Shown one piece after another: positions 42,832 through 54,075 of a stretch of 64,000 nucleotides of DNA; within the stretch, counting starts at the first letter, position 1; every line of letters begins with the position of its first letter. The translations under genes and the position numbers were made by a program. Under the pieces are notes generated by a model that had not been told where the DNA came from, did no database searches, and worked only from the letters and a program-made list of their open reading frames with translations. This DNA comes from Acheta domesticus (taxonomy: Eukaryota; Arthropoda; Insecta; Orthoptera; Gryllidae): assembly GCA_031308135.1 (NCBI GenBank), contig JAHLJT010003656.1, positions 75,380,698-75,444,697 on the forward strand. The letters run 5' to 3'.

Positions 42832-42918
42832 TAGCTAGGTGTCGAAAATCCTGCCTCGAGACTAGAACATAAGACCTTCTGGTCAGAGGTCCTGTGACTT
42901 CAGTTCATACCCTGAGCC
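42832..42918 (-). mobile_element. SINE-A copy, 5' head part
   Basis: TAGCTAGGTGTCGAAAATCC, then TGCCTCGAGACTAGAACATA and GAGCCACCCCTCCC, complete the head of the interrupted SINE-A. The reversed B box is eroded (GAGACTAGAACA). The reversed A box is TGAGCCACC. Confidence 0.85.
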
Positions 42919-42939
42919 ACCCCTCCCGGTGGGAAGTGG

Positions 42940-43225
42940 ACTCGAAATGGAAAGACGCATAATGCGCATGCACCCACAGAGACCTGAAGCAAGAGGGGGT
43001 GGGTCAAGGGCGTGAGGGGCACAGGAGGAAAGCAAAAGCAGGGGAGGGGCTGCTCCTCCTCCAAGTTGCCAGCGCCCCGAGAGCCTAGCGCGGGCGCGCG
43101 CGCTCACAGGATATGACGTCATTAGGCGGGAAATTAGGGCGTAACGAAGCAGCAGCCGCGCGCTCCTCTCCCCGTTCCCGCCTCACCCCGCTCCGCTCCT
43201 GCCCACCCCCTACAAGACCCTTCAA
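42940..43225. other. CpG-rich island
   Basis: GC-rich sequence with GGCGCGCGCGCTC-like CpG runs near 43090-43105. A TGACGTCA word (43114-43121), the cAMP-response-element palindrome, sits inside it. No transcription unit can be tied to it. Confidence 0.4.
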
Positions 43226-43890
43226 TGCAGTAGTTTCGCGTGCGGATGAATCAACATTTCCTCGGCCAGCGTGAGGCACTGGGCCTCAAAGTGGGGGCGA
43301 TAGCGTTCTTCCTTCCTCTTGATGGGCACTGGCAGGATGTGAACGAACCCGCCCGGCGCAAGGCAACAGGTGCGCAGTATTTGCGAAGGAGCTGGATATT
43401 TCCTATCTTGAGGGGAAAAGAAACTCATTGTAAGTAACCGAATATTTCGACTTACCGAGAGGGAATATTTCAAACACGCATGTAGGAGAGGGGTGGGTGA
43501 GAATGAATAAAACTCGACAAACAAGGAAGCTGACACATCTAGGAATAGGACCTATCCGCTAATTCCATGTATCGAGTTTCCACGGAAAGTGAGAATGCAG
43601 AGAATACGAGAAAATGCGTCATAAAAGAGGTTTTTGCTGTCAATACCAGCTCATTACTTTTGCGTCTATTTTACAAAATAGGCACAAATCATGTGAGCCC
43701 ACAAACAATTTGATATGAATTAAATATAATCTCGACACATTTTATATGGGAAAAAGCTGTACGTCATCCTTCGTGAGGTTGTAAAGAACTCTCTCAAGTT
43801 CTCAAACATTTAAAACAAAATGAATTTCGGTAAATAATGAAAACCTAAAAACCTTTTAATACGAAACCTAGATACAATTATGAGAATAAA
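43226..43890. other. Single-copy-looking DNA, no gene recognised
   Basis: A 104-codon minus-strand frame (43222-43536) has no recognisable motif. Confidence 0.35.
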
Positions 43891-43897
43891 TAAAGTA

Positions 43898-44082
43898 CAG
43901 TAAACTCTCGTTAGTACGAACTCGCTAAATACGAATTTCGCCGTAACACGAACAAAACTTCGGTCCCGGCAAAGGGATTACGGTAATACAGACATTTATA
44001 ATACTCTGATAACACGAATGTTTATAACACGGACTCCGATTATTTTGGTCCCTTAGAAATTCGTGTTAATGATGGATTACTG
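43898..44082. mobile_element. pogo/Tigger-like MITE (185 bp)
   Basis: The left end is CAGTAAACTCTCGTTAGTAC and the right end CGTGTTAATGATGGATTACTG. The flanking TA occurs at 43896-43897 and 44083-44084. Words such as ATAACACGAATGTTTATAAC are repeated inside. CAGT-starting inverted ends with a TA duplication are typical of pogo/Tigger elements. Confidence 0.85.
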
Positions 44083-44089
44083 TATTGAG

Positions 44090-44565
44090 ACAAAGACGGT
44101 GAAAGTTGTCTCAGAGACAATGTAAATTGCCTTTATTGCATCTTTCGTTGTTTTTTTGTGATTCCTGAATTGTTGATGATATAACTCGTACTTTTAGAAA
44201 CATCTCATGACTCTAGAAAGAAATAACCAAAAGCCCCTAATTACGGTTATTAATTTGCAAAAAACTACAAGTAACATGAATATGTATTGCACTCTCCAGT
44301 CCTTAACATCGAACACCTAAAATATAGTCAAGAAATATTGAAACAACAGAATTCTGCCTGGCGTACACGTAAACACATTCGGTTATTTTGGAACTGATAT
44401 AATCAAATATATATTACTTTTGCTAGAAGACTAGCTCAAAGTGAAGCAGATGTTAATCGAAATACTTTCTAAATATAATACTGCAGTAGGCATCCCATTA
44501 GTATTACATCATTACAGATTAGAACATAAAACTTAAGACATTTTGTAGTAAAGTTTTCTAGATTC
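44090..44565. other. AT-rich DNA, no gene seen
   Basis: No feature was recognised. Confidence 0.4.
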
Positions 44566-44569
44566 CTTG

Positions 44570-44975
44570 GTGTGGGCTGGCTTTACGGTCTTCCCCCATC
44601 CTCTTGCCAGCTGCCATCTACCGCCGCTCAAAATACATTTTTTTTATATTTCCTTAATTTTTCGGTTTCCTAACAGTAGAACCGAAATATTACTTTAAGA
44701 AAATTGAAAAAGAGTAGAACCTCGTCATAAATGTCAATTTTTATTTAAAAAATGTGGAGCCGTTTTTAAGAAAATGGTTTAAGCGTTACTGTAAATGCAA
44801 ATTTGAAGCTCTTTCTCAGAGAAAATTTTTGAGTTTTCGAAAAATTTCATTTAGAGTCTTTTGAAGCACAGTATTCACAAATGCAATAGTGTTTACAAGT
44901 CGCTGGAAATATGCATATTAACGGCATAAGATATATTTCAAAAAAATTCCCGAAATTTCAATGTTTTAATAAATA
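44570..44975 (+). repeat. Dispersed repeat E, partial copy
   Basis: CTTGCCAGCTGCCATCTACC, TAATTTTTCGGTTTCCTAAC, TCGTCATAAATGTCAATTTT, GGAGCCGTTTTTAAGAAAAT and TTTTTGAGTTTTCGAAAAA follow in the same order as at 24.9 kb. Only the first module is present. Confidence 0.75.
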
Positions 44976-45585
44976 TTGTTTTAATAAATAATGTTTTAAT
45001 AAATACTTTTACCATATTTATAAGCGCATATAGCTATATTTGACCAAGCATTAGAACAGGCGCTTTGAAAACAACTGTTTCGGCATCACAAATTTACTTA
45101 AAAATAGCGATATCAGTTTTTAGCTGTATAAAATATGTTCCGTCAATACTAATACTGTATAGACGAAAATTAAATTGTGTAAATGATATGATAAATACTA
45201 TTAGAAATTTAAAATTTTAGAAAAATAATGAGTATTTCAAGTCATGTTAACTTACCAATGTTTCCAGAGTGTTCAAAAGATATTTTTCACGAGAAGAAAG
45301 CAGTTCTTACCTGAAAAAAGAAACAAAATTCATATTTAACAAAAATAAAATGAATAACTTGACATACATGTATATAAGTTACAACACCTTTCAAAAGAAG
45401 CAAGCTGAGCAAGGAATGTGATATTTTCTCGTGCGAAACGCGATATCACACATTATTTACCGTATCTGTGTATCATTAAAAATATTAAATAATAACGAAG
45501 AAATGTCTTGCGAGTGAAAATAATTTTGTGGATTATAATGTGAATTAATCAATTTAAAACTTTCAAAGCAATAATAAAATGATAT
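44976..45585. other. AT-rich DNA, no gene seen
   Basis: A short TTTTAATAAATA duplication (about 44963-45006) is visible. No coding frame. Confidence 0.45.
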
Positions 45586-45586
45586 A

Positions 45587-45937
45587 TAGTGAAATTTCCA
45601 TTATCCTGAAAAATCATAGGGACGGTGTTCTATGAAGAAACGATATTTCGGATTATAGACAAATTTTTACGAGCATTTGTTATTCACTTATATGTTTTCA
45701 TAAATATCAAAACTAAAAAATGTATACAATAATTCACATACAAATAATACACACTAATATTTAAAATATTACAATATAGTACACGTTGTATGATTTATGT
45801 CCCTTTAATTCACACACACACACACACATACACAAATATATATTACAATTTATTTTCAGAAGCCATCTGATTTTATGTTTTACTCACGATAATTGGATTC
45901 CCGGATGATCGAATCTCGGATAATGGAGGTTCCACTC
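45587..45937. mobile_element. pogo/Tigger-like element (~351 bp), decayed
   Basis: TAGTGAAATTTCCATTATCC at the left is the inverse of GGATAATGGAGGTTCCACTC at the right. The next words (GAAACGATATTTCGGATTAT and GATGATCGAATCTCGGATAA) are consistent. TA precedes the left end, but the right TA is mutated or shifted. An AC run at 45811-45828 lies inside. Confidence 0.7.
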
Positions 45938-46047
45938 ATGATGGAAATGCGTAGGTGAGTTCCTCCGGCGCACCGATTTTCGCTTGTTCTGCGCACTACC
46001 AGTTTACGTCACGAAAGACGTGACCACAGCACGAGTACTTCGTTTGA

Positions 46048-46200
46048 AAAGGGGCCGTCCATAAATTACGTGAGGCGATTTTGACTATTTTTCGACTCCA
46101 CCTCTTCCCTTGCTGATACGTCGTGAGATTTGGTTCGACCCCGTTCCCCCTTCTAATCTCACGTGCGTATGGATGATCCCAAAGCCAGACCAAACGTTGG
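46048..46200. mobile_element. Possible small MITE (~150 bp)
   Basis: GGGGCCGTCCATAAATTACG, then TGAGG, at the left pairs loosely with CTCACGTGCGTATGGATGATCC at the right. The target duplication is unclear. Confidence 0.45.
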
Positions 46201-46204
46201 TCGC

Positions 46205-46595
46205 CATGTAGCGAGGAGAGTGAGTAGTATTGAGAAACATTTTGAAAGTGGTACAAAATGACAATTTTCAACGGAAGCAAAACAAACAACACTGTATCGC
46301 ATCAAGGAAATGTTTAACACTGATTAGAACACAACTTCCTTTTAAGATTGCACTAGCTTTAACATTCGGATGTGGCACTTCTCTTCTGCACATTTCAAAT
46401 ATTAGTTCTCTCTCGATGCTGAGACGAAAATATATAGTGTGCACAGTGTCGTGGGGGAAGGGTCTGGCACCACGTGCAGGGGAGTGGAAGGACGGTAAGG
46501 GCAGAAAGTTCCCTCTGGACCATTCCCTATTCTCTTAAAGGCCTAAGGCGGATGAGAGGGAGCAATAGGAACAGGGATGAAACCAGTCATGGCAA
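46205..46595. other. Mixed DNA, no gene recognised
   Basis: A 102-codon plus-strand frame (46230-46538) overlaps a 98-codon minus frame (45996-46292). Neither has a recognisable motif. Confidence 0.35.
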
Positions 46596-46789
46596 ATAGA
46601 AGTTTATTGGAGAAGTGTTACTTACATAGGCACCTGACGTAGCCCAGCCCAGCCTCGGCGAGGACGGTTCTCCGGAAGAGCGACTTTGCAGCGGCCATGG
46701 CGACGCTCGAAGTGCTCGGCGATCAGGGGAAAGCTGCTAGCAGGACGCCGGAGGGTCTGTCTGGACTAGCAGGGTGCAGGAGTGTCGGC

Positions 46790-47020
46790 AGGGCCAGTTT
46801 GGGCCTATCTGAACCGACTAGGGGTGAAGGGAGGTCGGCAGGGCCAGTTTGGGCCTATCTGAACCGACTAGGGGTGAAGGGAGGTCGGCAGGGCCAGTTT
46901 GGGCCTATCTGAACCGACTAGGGGTGAAGGGAAGTCGGCAGGGCCAGTTTGGGCCGATCTGAACCGACTAGGGGTGAAGGGAGGTCGGCAGGGCCAGTTT
47001 GGGCCTATCAGAACCGACGG
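46790..47020. repeat. 50-bp minisatellite, about 4.5 units
   Basis: The unit begins GTCGGCAGGGCCAGTTTGGG and ends ACTAGGGGTGAAGGGAG. Units start at about 46783, 46833, 46883, 46933 and 46983 with only a few substitutions. The period is not a multiple of three, so the frame changes in each unit and a coding role is unlikely. Confidence 0.95.
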
Positions 47021-47096
47021 GGAGTGGAAAGTCCGTGCACACGGGCGACGAGCTCACGAGTAGCATTCGTCCCCCCGCTAAGTGGAGGTTAAGCTG

Positions 47097-47103
47097 TTAT
47101 ATA
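47097..47103 (-). promoter_or_regulatory. TATA-box candidate
   Basis: TATATAA on the minus strand, placed between CpG-rich sequence on both sides. It is the only TATA box I found in a GC-rich island context. Confidence 0.35.
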
Positions 47104-47194
47104 GGCCTATACTGCTGAGACGCTCTTTCCGCGGCGAAGCTACGTCATTATGCTTACGCGGGCGCCAGCCGTCTGCGGCAACGCGACAACAGCA

Positions 47195-48420
47195 AGGTTC
47201 TTAATGACACTTTAGACAAGAAAAGAGAACTCTGTAATCTTCCATTCAATCAAATAACATGTAATCATGATCTCAAAACGAGCAAATTTTCTCGTCGACC
47301 AAAGGCGATAGATACGAGAAATGAAAAATTGGGGAACGCTTAATAGAGAAAGAAAACTAATCGTTTCATATTGTAACTCCCATCTCGTAAATATGAAAGG
47401 GATTAAATTATATAATTACTGTATTTCATGAATAACGAATGTAGATTTTTAGTTCCTAACATCATCCCTAAAATTCGAAAGACAATTACTTTCTTGCTAG
47501 CTGTTTGAGAGTATACAGAAATTCTCAGTACGGTGAAATTTTAGTCTTCATTGGACGATTAAATTACATTTATGGTTGAGATTTTGATGAAATTCTAAAA
47601 CAATTTACTCTCGTCGTTTTTAGTTATTCACTTCGTGTACTCAGTTAAGAGTTTGGTAAAGGTGAAAGGAGTGAAGTTCTATGGTCTTGAAAATCTGTAG
47701 AATAAGCTTTTTCTAACAAAGGCAAGCCAAGACGTTATCTGAAGGTTCGTAAAGACCTCTTATAGCGATGATTCATTTTTCAATAATTTGGCATTCACCT
47801 CTCATTCAGCAGAGTTGAAATTATCGAGTCACCAAAGCAATTACACCCCAGTTCAGAACTGATGTCTTGTGTGTAATTTAGTGGCAAACAAGACTTAATG
47901 AACATGCTCCACCAAACGCAAGGAAAAATCTTTCTCTTAAACACCGCTTTGGAAGATCTTAACAGCCACTAAGTCCAGCTTGTGATCGAAATCTCTCTCA
48001 TTTAATACCTGGGTGTTCAATTCTGGAGACTTAACAACTTTCGATTTTGTAAGTGTTAACGGTGATCACAAGAAGTATGTCCCAGCCATAGCAAATGATA
48101 AACGTAAATAAGGGTTCTAGAACGTGAAATCACAAATATTCTGAAGGGATCAGTATATTAGAAGTAATGTGTACATGAGTGGTTGAAGAATATGAATGAG
48201 TAAATACAGAAATTGTATTGAAAGTAACAAATCCATTAAATACGAGAGAAATCGTGTATCAATAATACATAACATTGAACTTTTTCAAATATGAATTTAA
48301 CTTTACCTTAATGAATTCTCGGAAACATGATATTTTGTGTACAAAATTCACCATAATTACAATTCCGGGAATTGATTGGCTATTAAAACCTCGACCGCAA
48401 ACATTTTAGGTGATATGTGT
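47195..48420. other. AT-rich DNA, no gene seen
   Basis: No frame above about 60 codons and no recognised repeat. Confidence 0.5.
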
Positions 48421-48424
48421 GTGT

Positions 48425-48690
48425 GTGTGCATATGTGTGAACCCTCTCATGGCCAACACGCTAGCTTTCTATGAGACAGTCTCGAGTTCGATTCCCCACT
48501 GGGGCAAAAATGAAGCTGTAGCTCTATACTGTAATCGCCGCAGTTTCTAAACATGTGTGACGAAAAAAGGCTCAGACAAGCCAGGTAAGCGAGGTACAGC
48601 GATGGGAATAAATTAAAAATGCAGGCTCCAGGACTGGGAGCACCTCTACCTAGCAAAAGTCGGATTAATCGAAAGTAAAAATTAAAACAT
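48425..48690 (+). mobile_element. SINE-D copy with intact tRNA-like head
   Basis: The head reads CTCTCATGGCCAACACGCTA, with an A-box-like TGGCCAACACG, and has a clean B box, GAGTTCGATTCCCC (48484-48497). The 3' domain GACTGGGAGCACCTCTACC, then GTCGGATTAATCG, matches the 23-kb copy. A GT run precedes it at 48416-48428. Confidence 0.75.
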
Positions 48691-48694
48691 AAAT

Positions 48695-49735
48695 GAATTG
48701 CTTTTTAACCCTTCCGTGACCGATTTAATTTTTTTAAAATTCTGAAACAAAACTTTGTATTTAAGTAACTTTTTAGTCACTATTTCAATATTCATTACTG
48801 AAAATTGTTATTAATAATTAGTTTTTTAGAAACTGTTAGTGGAACATGTCTGTCTCATTGAACCCTACGGGTATGATGGAACATAATAATACTGAAAATA
48901 AAATGCATTTTTTTTCTAGAATTTTAATTATACAACAACACAATAATCAAAAAGTAATAATAATTACACTTATTTAAAAAACATGGAAATGGATAATCAA
49001 TACAATGGGTAACTTTGCATTCTTGGCACATGGAGTCTGTTCTTTTCCGCCTTTGCTACATTCCTACTGCTGCCTTGTAACTGCAAAAAATACGCATAGT
49101 CGTAAATATGGAAAAATACACACAAATACACACGCGCGCGCTCACACACACACGCATATACTTATTTTGCATCGTCGCTTGGCTTCTCATAGAAGCTTGG
49201 AGCTCCGTATCTCCAAATAGGTGGAGCCGAGTTCTTACTGCGAGGGGGAATCCTACAAAAGACATGTGTATTTACAAGTCTTGGTAGGCGTCACCCCCTC
49301 ATATTGCACTATCTTATCTGAACCACTAACTCATTCCTACTTATTAATCTTTCACCTCTTAATGATACCTCTACCTTCATCGCTCCTGTGGAAGACAATT
49401 GCAAACCACCACTCTGGCACTCGCTCAAAATGGCAAAGCATCTTCTGCTTAGGCGAGGAAGAACAAAATGCAATGTTTCATTCTCTGCTGCAATTCAGAA
49501 ACTATTACCCTTGGAGTTAAGATCATCGCCGTCATTTTCATCTTTTTCTTTATCACCATCATCATCCTCATTTTTATTGTATTTATCAACATTTTCTACA
49601 CCATATTTATCATTTCTCCATTTCCATCTTTCTCATCAACTTGTTCATCTTAATCTTCGGTTGCATCACCCTAATAAGATCATTTTCCTCATCTTCATCA
49701 TTACGTGATGTGAGGTCTTTTAATTACCGCGAATA
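48695..49735. other. AT-rich DNA with short CA and ATC tracts, no gene seen
   Basis: CACACGCGCGCGCTCACACACACACG occurs at about 49128-49154 and T/C/A-rich low-complexity DNA at 49525-49660. Overlapping plus-strand frames of 99 and 106 codons (49221-49520 and 49388-49708) have no recognisable domain. Confidence 0.45.
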
Positions 49736-49739
49736 CCAA

Positions 49740-50749
49740 TTTAAGACCGTCGTTGCCCCTCGCGCGCGTGACAGGGGAAGAGGGAGGCGGGGCGCGGGAG
49801 CAGTCTTGTCGGCGCCATGACGAACGTGCGTCTCCGCCGAGGGAGATCATTGAAAGCCATTAGTCGCGGGGCGTGTAATGCATTCGGAAGCACGGATACG
49901 CGCTGCTGCAGCAGAGCACCAGGAGCAACGTTGCTCGCGCGCCGGTGCCGACGGGGCGGAGGCGGTGGCGATGGGGGCAGCGGGGGCGGCGAGGGCGGTG
50001 GAGGCCATGGGGGTTGCGGTGGTGGTGGTGGTGACGGTGGCGGGACGGCGGCGGAGGCGCGGGCGACGGCGGCGGTGGGGGCGGTGGAGGCAGCGGGGGT
50101 TGCAGGAGCGGTGGTGGTGGCGACGGTGGCGGCGGCGGGGTGGCGGCCGCGGCGGCGGCGGTGGTGGCGATGGCGGCGGCGGTGGCGGTGGCGGTGGCGG
50201 TGGCGGTGGCGGTGGCGGTGGCGGCGACGACGGCGGCTGCGGCGATGCGGCGGCGGCGGCGGTAGCGGCGGTGGTGGCGGTGGAGGCGGCGACGGCGGCT
50301 GAGGCGATGCGGCGGGGCGCGGCCCGGGGCGGGGGTGGCAATCCGACTTTTAAATGAGCTGCGCGGCTTCTGAGCGCTCCAGGCAGTCGGCGACGGAGCA
50401 GGAAGCAGTTGAACGCGGGAGGCAGCAAGCAGGCAAGCCGCCGGCCCCCGCCGCCGCCTTCGCCAGCGGCGCGGCGCGGCGGCGTCGCGGAATTGCGTCT
50501 GCGATTCTCTGGGGCCGGCCCGCTGCATCTGCCGGCGCGCGCGTTTACTACTCGCTGCATCCGGTGTTTACAGTCCTCTCGTCTGACTGCGCGCGTCCTC
50601 CGAGACTGCGCTGCGCTGCCGCTCTTCGGCTTCTTCCGCGCGAGCCGCCCCTCAGCCGCCCCACGCCCACGCAAGGGCCCGCGTCGGAGGCGGCGCGCTC
50701 GCCAGCGCCTTCATCCGCGCCTGACCTCGCCGTCACCCACGCCTACGTC

Positions 50750-50750
<1 letters not shown>
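49740..50750. repeat. CpG island with (GGC)n/(GGT)n-rich core
   Basis: The core at about 49960-50300 is built of GGCGGT and GGTGGC hexamers, with a clean (GGCGGT)n run near 50184-50224. CpG-rich DNA surrounds it. All six frames are open for long distances and give poly-Gly, Ala, Arg or Pro text. The 275-codon minus-strand frame (49847-50674) is therefore not accepted. It could be a 5' UTR or promoter island, but no following exon is identifiable. Confidence 0.8.
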
Positions 50751-50751
<1 letters not shown>

Positions 50752-50803
<52 letters not shown>

Positions 50804-51329
50804 AGCACATTTAAGAGCTTAACTCTGACACCGTGAGACCAATCTCCATGAAAGTTGGCGCTTCTACATGTTTTGTTCACCGAGAAAGGTTTATGTGCTG
50901 TTAAATCTGTTGTAACTCCACTATCTGGCGCTGTAGAACAAAACTAAATATTTACGTCAAATGGAAGCCGCAACAGATTCGGTCGGATTTTGAATCTATA
51001 TCATTAAATAACTCATAAACGATGCGTTCTAGGGCCTTAAAAATGAAAATTTGGAGGCCGAAAGCCTCAAAGAAACGTTTCTCACACCGTAATCTACAGG
51101 ATGAAACCTTCTTGAACATTCTATTGCATTTTTGCTGGTCTGGCGCTTCCCGATATTACCTAACCTGCTCAGAGATGTGCAGAATCTGCAATTAAATGTG
51201 AATGAGAAGGACAGATAGCGGCAGAAACAGACAGGGACAAGATGAAGGAGGGAGGGAGAAACAGCGAGTGGGTGATGAAAGGGGCAAAGGGGAGATGAAG
51301 GGCAGAACAATGTCTGCCGGGCTTTCTAG
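50752..51329 (+). mobile_element. Helitron-like non-autonomous element (candidate)
   Basis: A TC followed by a long (AT)n run (50754-50800) begins the block. CACCGTGAGACCAATCTCCA, then TGAAAGTTGGC, resembles the 5' region of many insect Helitrons. The block ends GTCTGCCGGGCTTTCTAG followed by T, matching the Helitron 3' rule of a short GC hairpin (GCCGGGC is weak) and a CTRR end next to T. No target duplication is expected. There is no Rep/helicase frame. Confidence 0.5.
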
Positions 51330-51640
51330 TGGAATCTATATTACATATACAGGGTGTTCAGAGAGAAAACCACGAAACTTCGAAAATATGCTTTTAAGTC
51401 AATGTTAAGTATATTTTGTCTAATAAACTCTTTCAATATTTCGCATGACTGAGTCGTAATAAACGCTCAAAAGTTGGTATGAAAAAATTTGCATTTTAGA
51501 AACATTTAAACACTCCAAAAACATGTAAATTGTTTGTTATTTGCAAAGCAAATGAATCTATTTGCACACAAAGAAAAATTAACACAGAAAAAGTAACTGA
51601 ATTGTGTAAATTGAGTGCTTTTGTATTTCTGTGTTAATTC
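51330..51640. other. Possible transposon edge, otherwise no feature
   Basis: TATACAGGGTGTTCAGAGAG at 51347-51366 resembles the end of several insect DNA transposons, but no inverse partner was found. Confidence 0.3.
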
Positions 51641-51641
51641 T

Positions 51642-51960
51642 GCCGTCACCTTCGCTGTCGCCTCCACCTTCGCCTACGCCGCCGCCTACACTGGTCCTTC
51701 CGCCGTCACCGTTCCTACGTTCTTCTTCTTCATCCTCACCTCTGCACTCAATCCATCTTTTACCTCCATCGTCATCTGGCCGTTACTCTCATCTTCACCT
51801 TCGTCTTCTCTTTTACCTCCGTCTCCACTTCTTCCCTTCCCCCTCCGCCTTCACATGGGTCTCTCTCCCTTACCCACGTCTTGGTCCCTGTGCCTTCGCC
51901 CTGTGCTAGCGTCTGAACTTCCATATACAACTCCTCCATCGAACCTTCCCCTGCGCTGGT
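51642..51960. repeat. Pyrimidine-rich degenerate repeat (CCTTCGYC words)
   Basis: The plus strand repeats CGCCTCCACCTTCGCC-like words with decay. The 92- and 134-codon frames over it are Pro/Ser/Leu-rich repeat translation. Confidence 0.65.
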
Positions 51961-53510
51961 TCGCTGTCACCCATCTAGATCTTTGTTCCTTTAACATTTT
52001 AACATACATAACATTTTAACATTTCCTTTAACTTTACTCGCTTTAGAAACAACTAAATTGAAATTGCGAAGAATTCAGTAGCTAACATTTCTTATTTCGT
52101 AAGGTATTTTTTACAATGTTGAAATAAAATATTAAAATAATATTAACGGAAATTAATTCGGGATATTTCATGTATCTATCCCTCGACGACAACTCACAAA
52201 CCATTAAAACTTCCATCCAACTTTCCGTTGTTCCATTTATTTCGTCCAAATACACATTCCTGCCTCGCCTGATTATTTATCACATGCACTACCTACCACT
52301 ATTACACTTTTGCTCTTTATCTTTCGTTTTTCAATTTTAAGTGTTGGCCTATAAAACAGGACACCAAGTACAGTACATATTGAATTTCCCAGTACAGACA
52401 TCAATCTTGAAAATCAAGCAAACTGTGATGCAACCCTCACGTTGACATAGCAGGCCGAGGTTCTCTTCGGACATGAGCGTACTATACTTTTCCTTGTCTG
52501 TTCACAACAAGTTTTGTGTGCTATAAATGCTGAAGTGAAATCTGTAATGTTTTATTACAAACACCGACTTATGAATTTGACAATATAATATCTGGGGTAA
52601 ATTACTCACCGAAAATGAAATCAAAAATGTATTTCAGGTAGTGCACTGCACTGAGCAACAAACAAATCACTAATTAGTAAGTGAAGTAAATGAAGCTGGA
52701 TCATCTGTTCATGCACCAGAATGCCATTCGTAGAATTTTCTCCGGAAGATCAAAGGCGCATTTCACTTCATCTAATGGGACTGAGATAACGGATCCTTTA
52801 TTCCTCATTTTTTTGATAAGGACATGCGAATACTCAAAAGGATTATGTTTTCGCATCTAGTATTGATGATTTAGCTAGATAAGTTGATATAGCCAGATGA
52901 TATTGAAAATAGTACTGGAATATTGTATGAATTGATCACGATATTTCTACATTTACTGTCATGTGCAACCTTAATATTGAGACATTTTTATTTCCATAAC
53001 GTTATTCACTTACTGACTGGTTTCTTGAGAATAAACAGTAAATAAATAATCTTTCAAAAAACACAAATATGACAAAATTTACTTACCTTATCTACAAGCA
53101 CATCACTTGCCACGTATACAAAGCGTTTTGCGTACAATTTTCTAGAGTATCTTAAGGGTTTGTTCGGATATTGCACCTACAGCCTACATCAGCCCACCAA
53201 TAAGATAGAGCTAGGTCCAAGCTTCAATTTAATACGTCAACTAGGGCGACTGACCCAAGGCATGCGATGGGATTAATTTCAAAAGCGACCGCCGCCTACT
53301 GACCTTAGCTAAGATTGCCATCTTGGCGACTCGGGTACCTTCCCCTTCGAAAGAAGACATTATTACACTACATTAATAGTCCGTCAACTCCGGGATATTA
53401 CAAGTTGTTTCTAAATTCACCCATGTCTGCGAAACACTGCGTTCCCAAGGGCCGGGAGCATAATACAGGCCCGAAATAAGCGCCTTCAACCCTACCTCCC
53501 AACTAACCTG
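51961..53510. other. AT-rich DNA, no gene seen
   Basis: No frame above 60 codons. A small duplication, AACATTTTAACATACATAAC, occurs near 51993-52012. Confidence 0.5.
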
Positions 53511-53515
53511 AAGGA

Positions 53516-53700
53516 GTCGGCCCCGTGGCCGACATCGCTAAAGCAGTAGTGTCGAAGTGATATCGGACGGAGTAGTCGCGGGTTGCAACGCCGCCTCTGG
53601 CATGGTTGTATGTGTTCGTCCATTCACCCCCTATCATCACCATATCGTTTCATCCTCACACCATAACGTTAAATCCAATAGTGGTCGCTAATGACCTAGT
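53516..53700 (+). mobile_element. SINE-B copy
   Basis: A tRNA-like head (CGGCCCCGTGGCCGACATCG) is followed by a mutated B box, GGTTGCAACGCC (53581-53592), then GCCTCTGGCATGGTTGTATG and TCGTCCATTCACCCCCTATC. The same order of words is seen at 54.6 kb and 59.8 kb. Confidence 0.75.
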
Positions 53701-53719
53701 AGTTGATGCGTCCTTAAAT

Positions 53720-54075
53720 AAACCCTGAAGAGGTGCAACGGCGCGGGTGCACATTCCCAGCTCCAGGTCTATTAGTGAACGTCTTCGCCCACGCGCGTGT
53801 GTAATGGCCGTTCGGGCCAAGATACAACGGCGCCTCCCCCGCCGCCGTCCCGTCAGCAGCGCCTTAATGGCATTCAGGCCGGAATTTGTAAGTTGTCGGA
53901 TGAAACGCCCGCTATCTACGGACGCCGAGAAGCGCCGCGACGGGCGTTGGCGCGCGGAGGCCGACGTCGCCTTCATTTTTCATGGCGCCCGGGGCGGGCG
54001 GGTCGCCACAGCGAGCGGGGGCGTAGGCGCGCAGTGGAGTCGCTAGACACAGAGAGTCGCGCAACCGCCGCCATT
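53720..54075. other. CpG-rich island
   Basis: CpG-dense block including CATTTTTCATGGCGCCCGGG at about 53975-53994, which resembles words in the islands at 6.0 and 57.3 kb. Frames of 93-106 codons on both strands are unassigned. Confidence 0.45.

Larger units (their letters stand above)
46600..47191 (-). other. Possible LTR or short transcription unit on the minus strand
   Basis: On the minus strand, CCTATATAACAGC (47091-47104) is a good TATA box in CpG-rich DNA. About 495 bp downstream lies AATAAA (46603-46608). The block starts with TGTTGTCGCG at 47191, as an LTR might, but I could not find matching CA end and target duplication. It contains the 50-bp array. An LTR or a short non-coding unit are both possible. 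Confidence 0.3.

Noticed and set aside
46790..47020. CRISPR-like array
   Set aside because: The 50-bp units are contiguous and nearly identical with no spacers.
49847..50674. 275-codon minus-strand and matching plus-strand frames with poly-Pro or poly-Gly
   Set aside because: All six frames are open across a GGC/GGT repeat, so none is favoured.
51347..51366. Start of a DNA transposon (ACAGGGTGTTC end)
   Set aside because: No inverse copy of the end was found downstream, so the element cannot be bounded.
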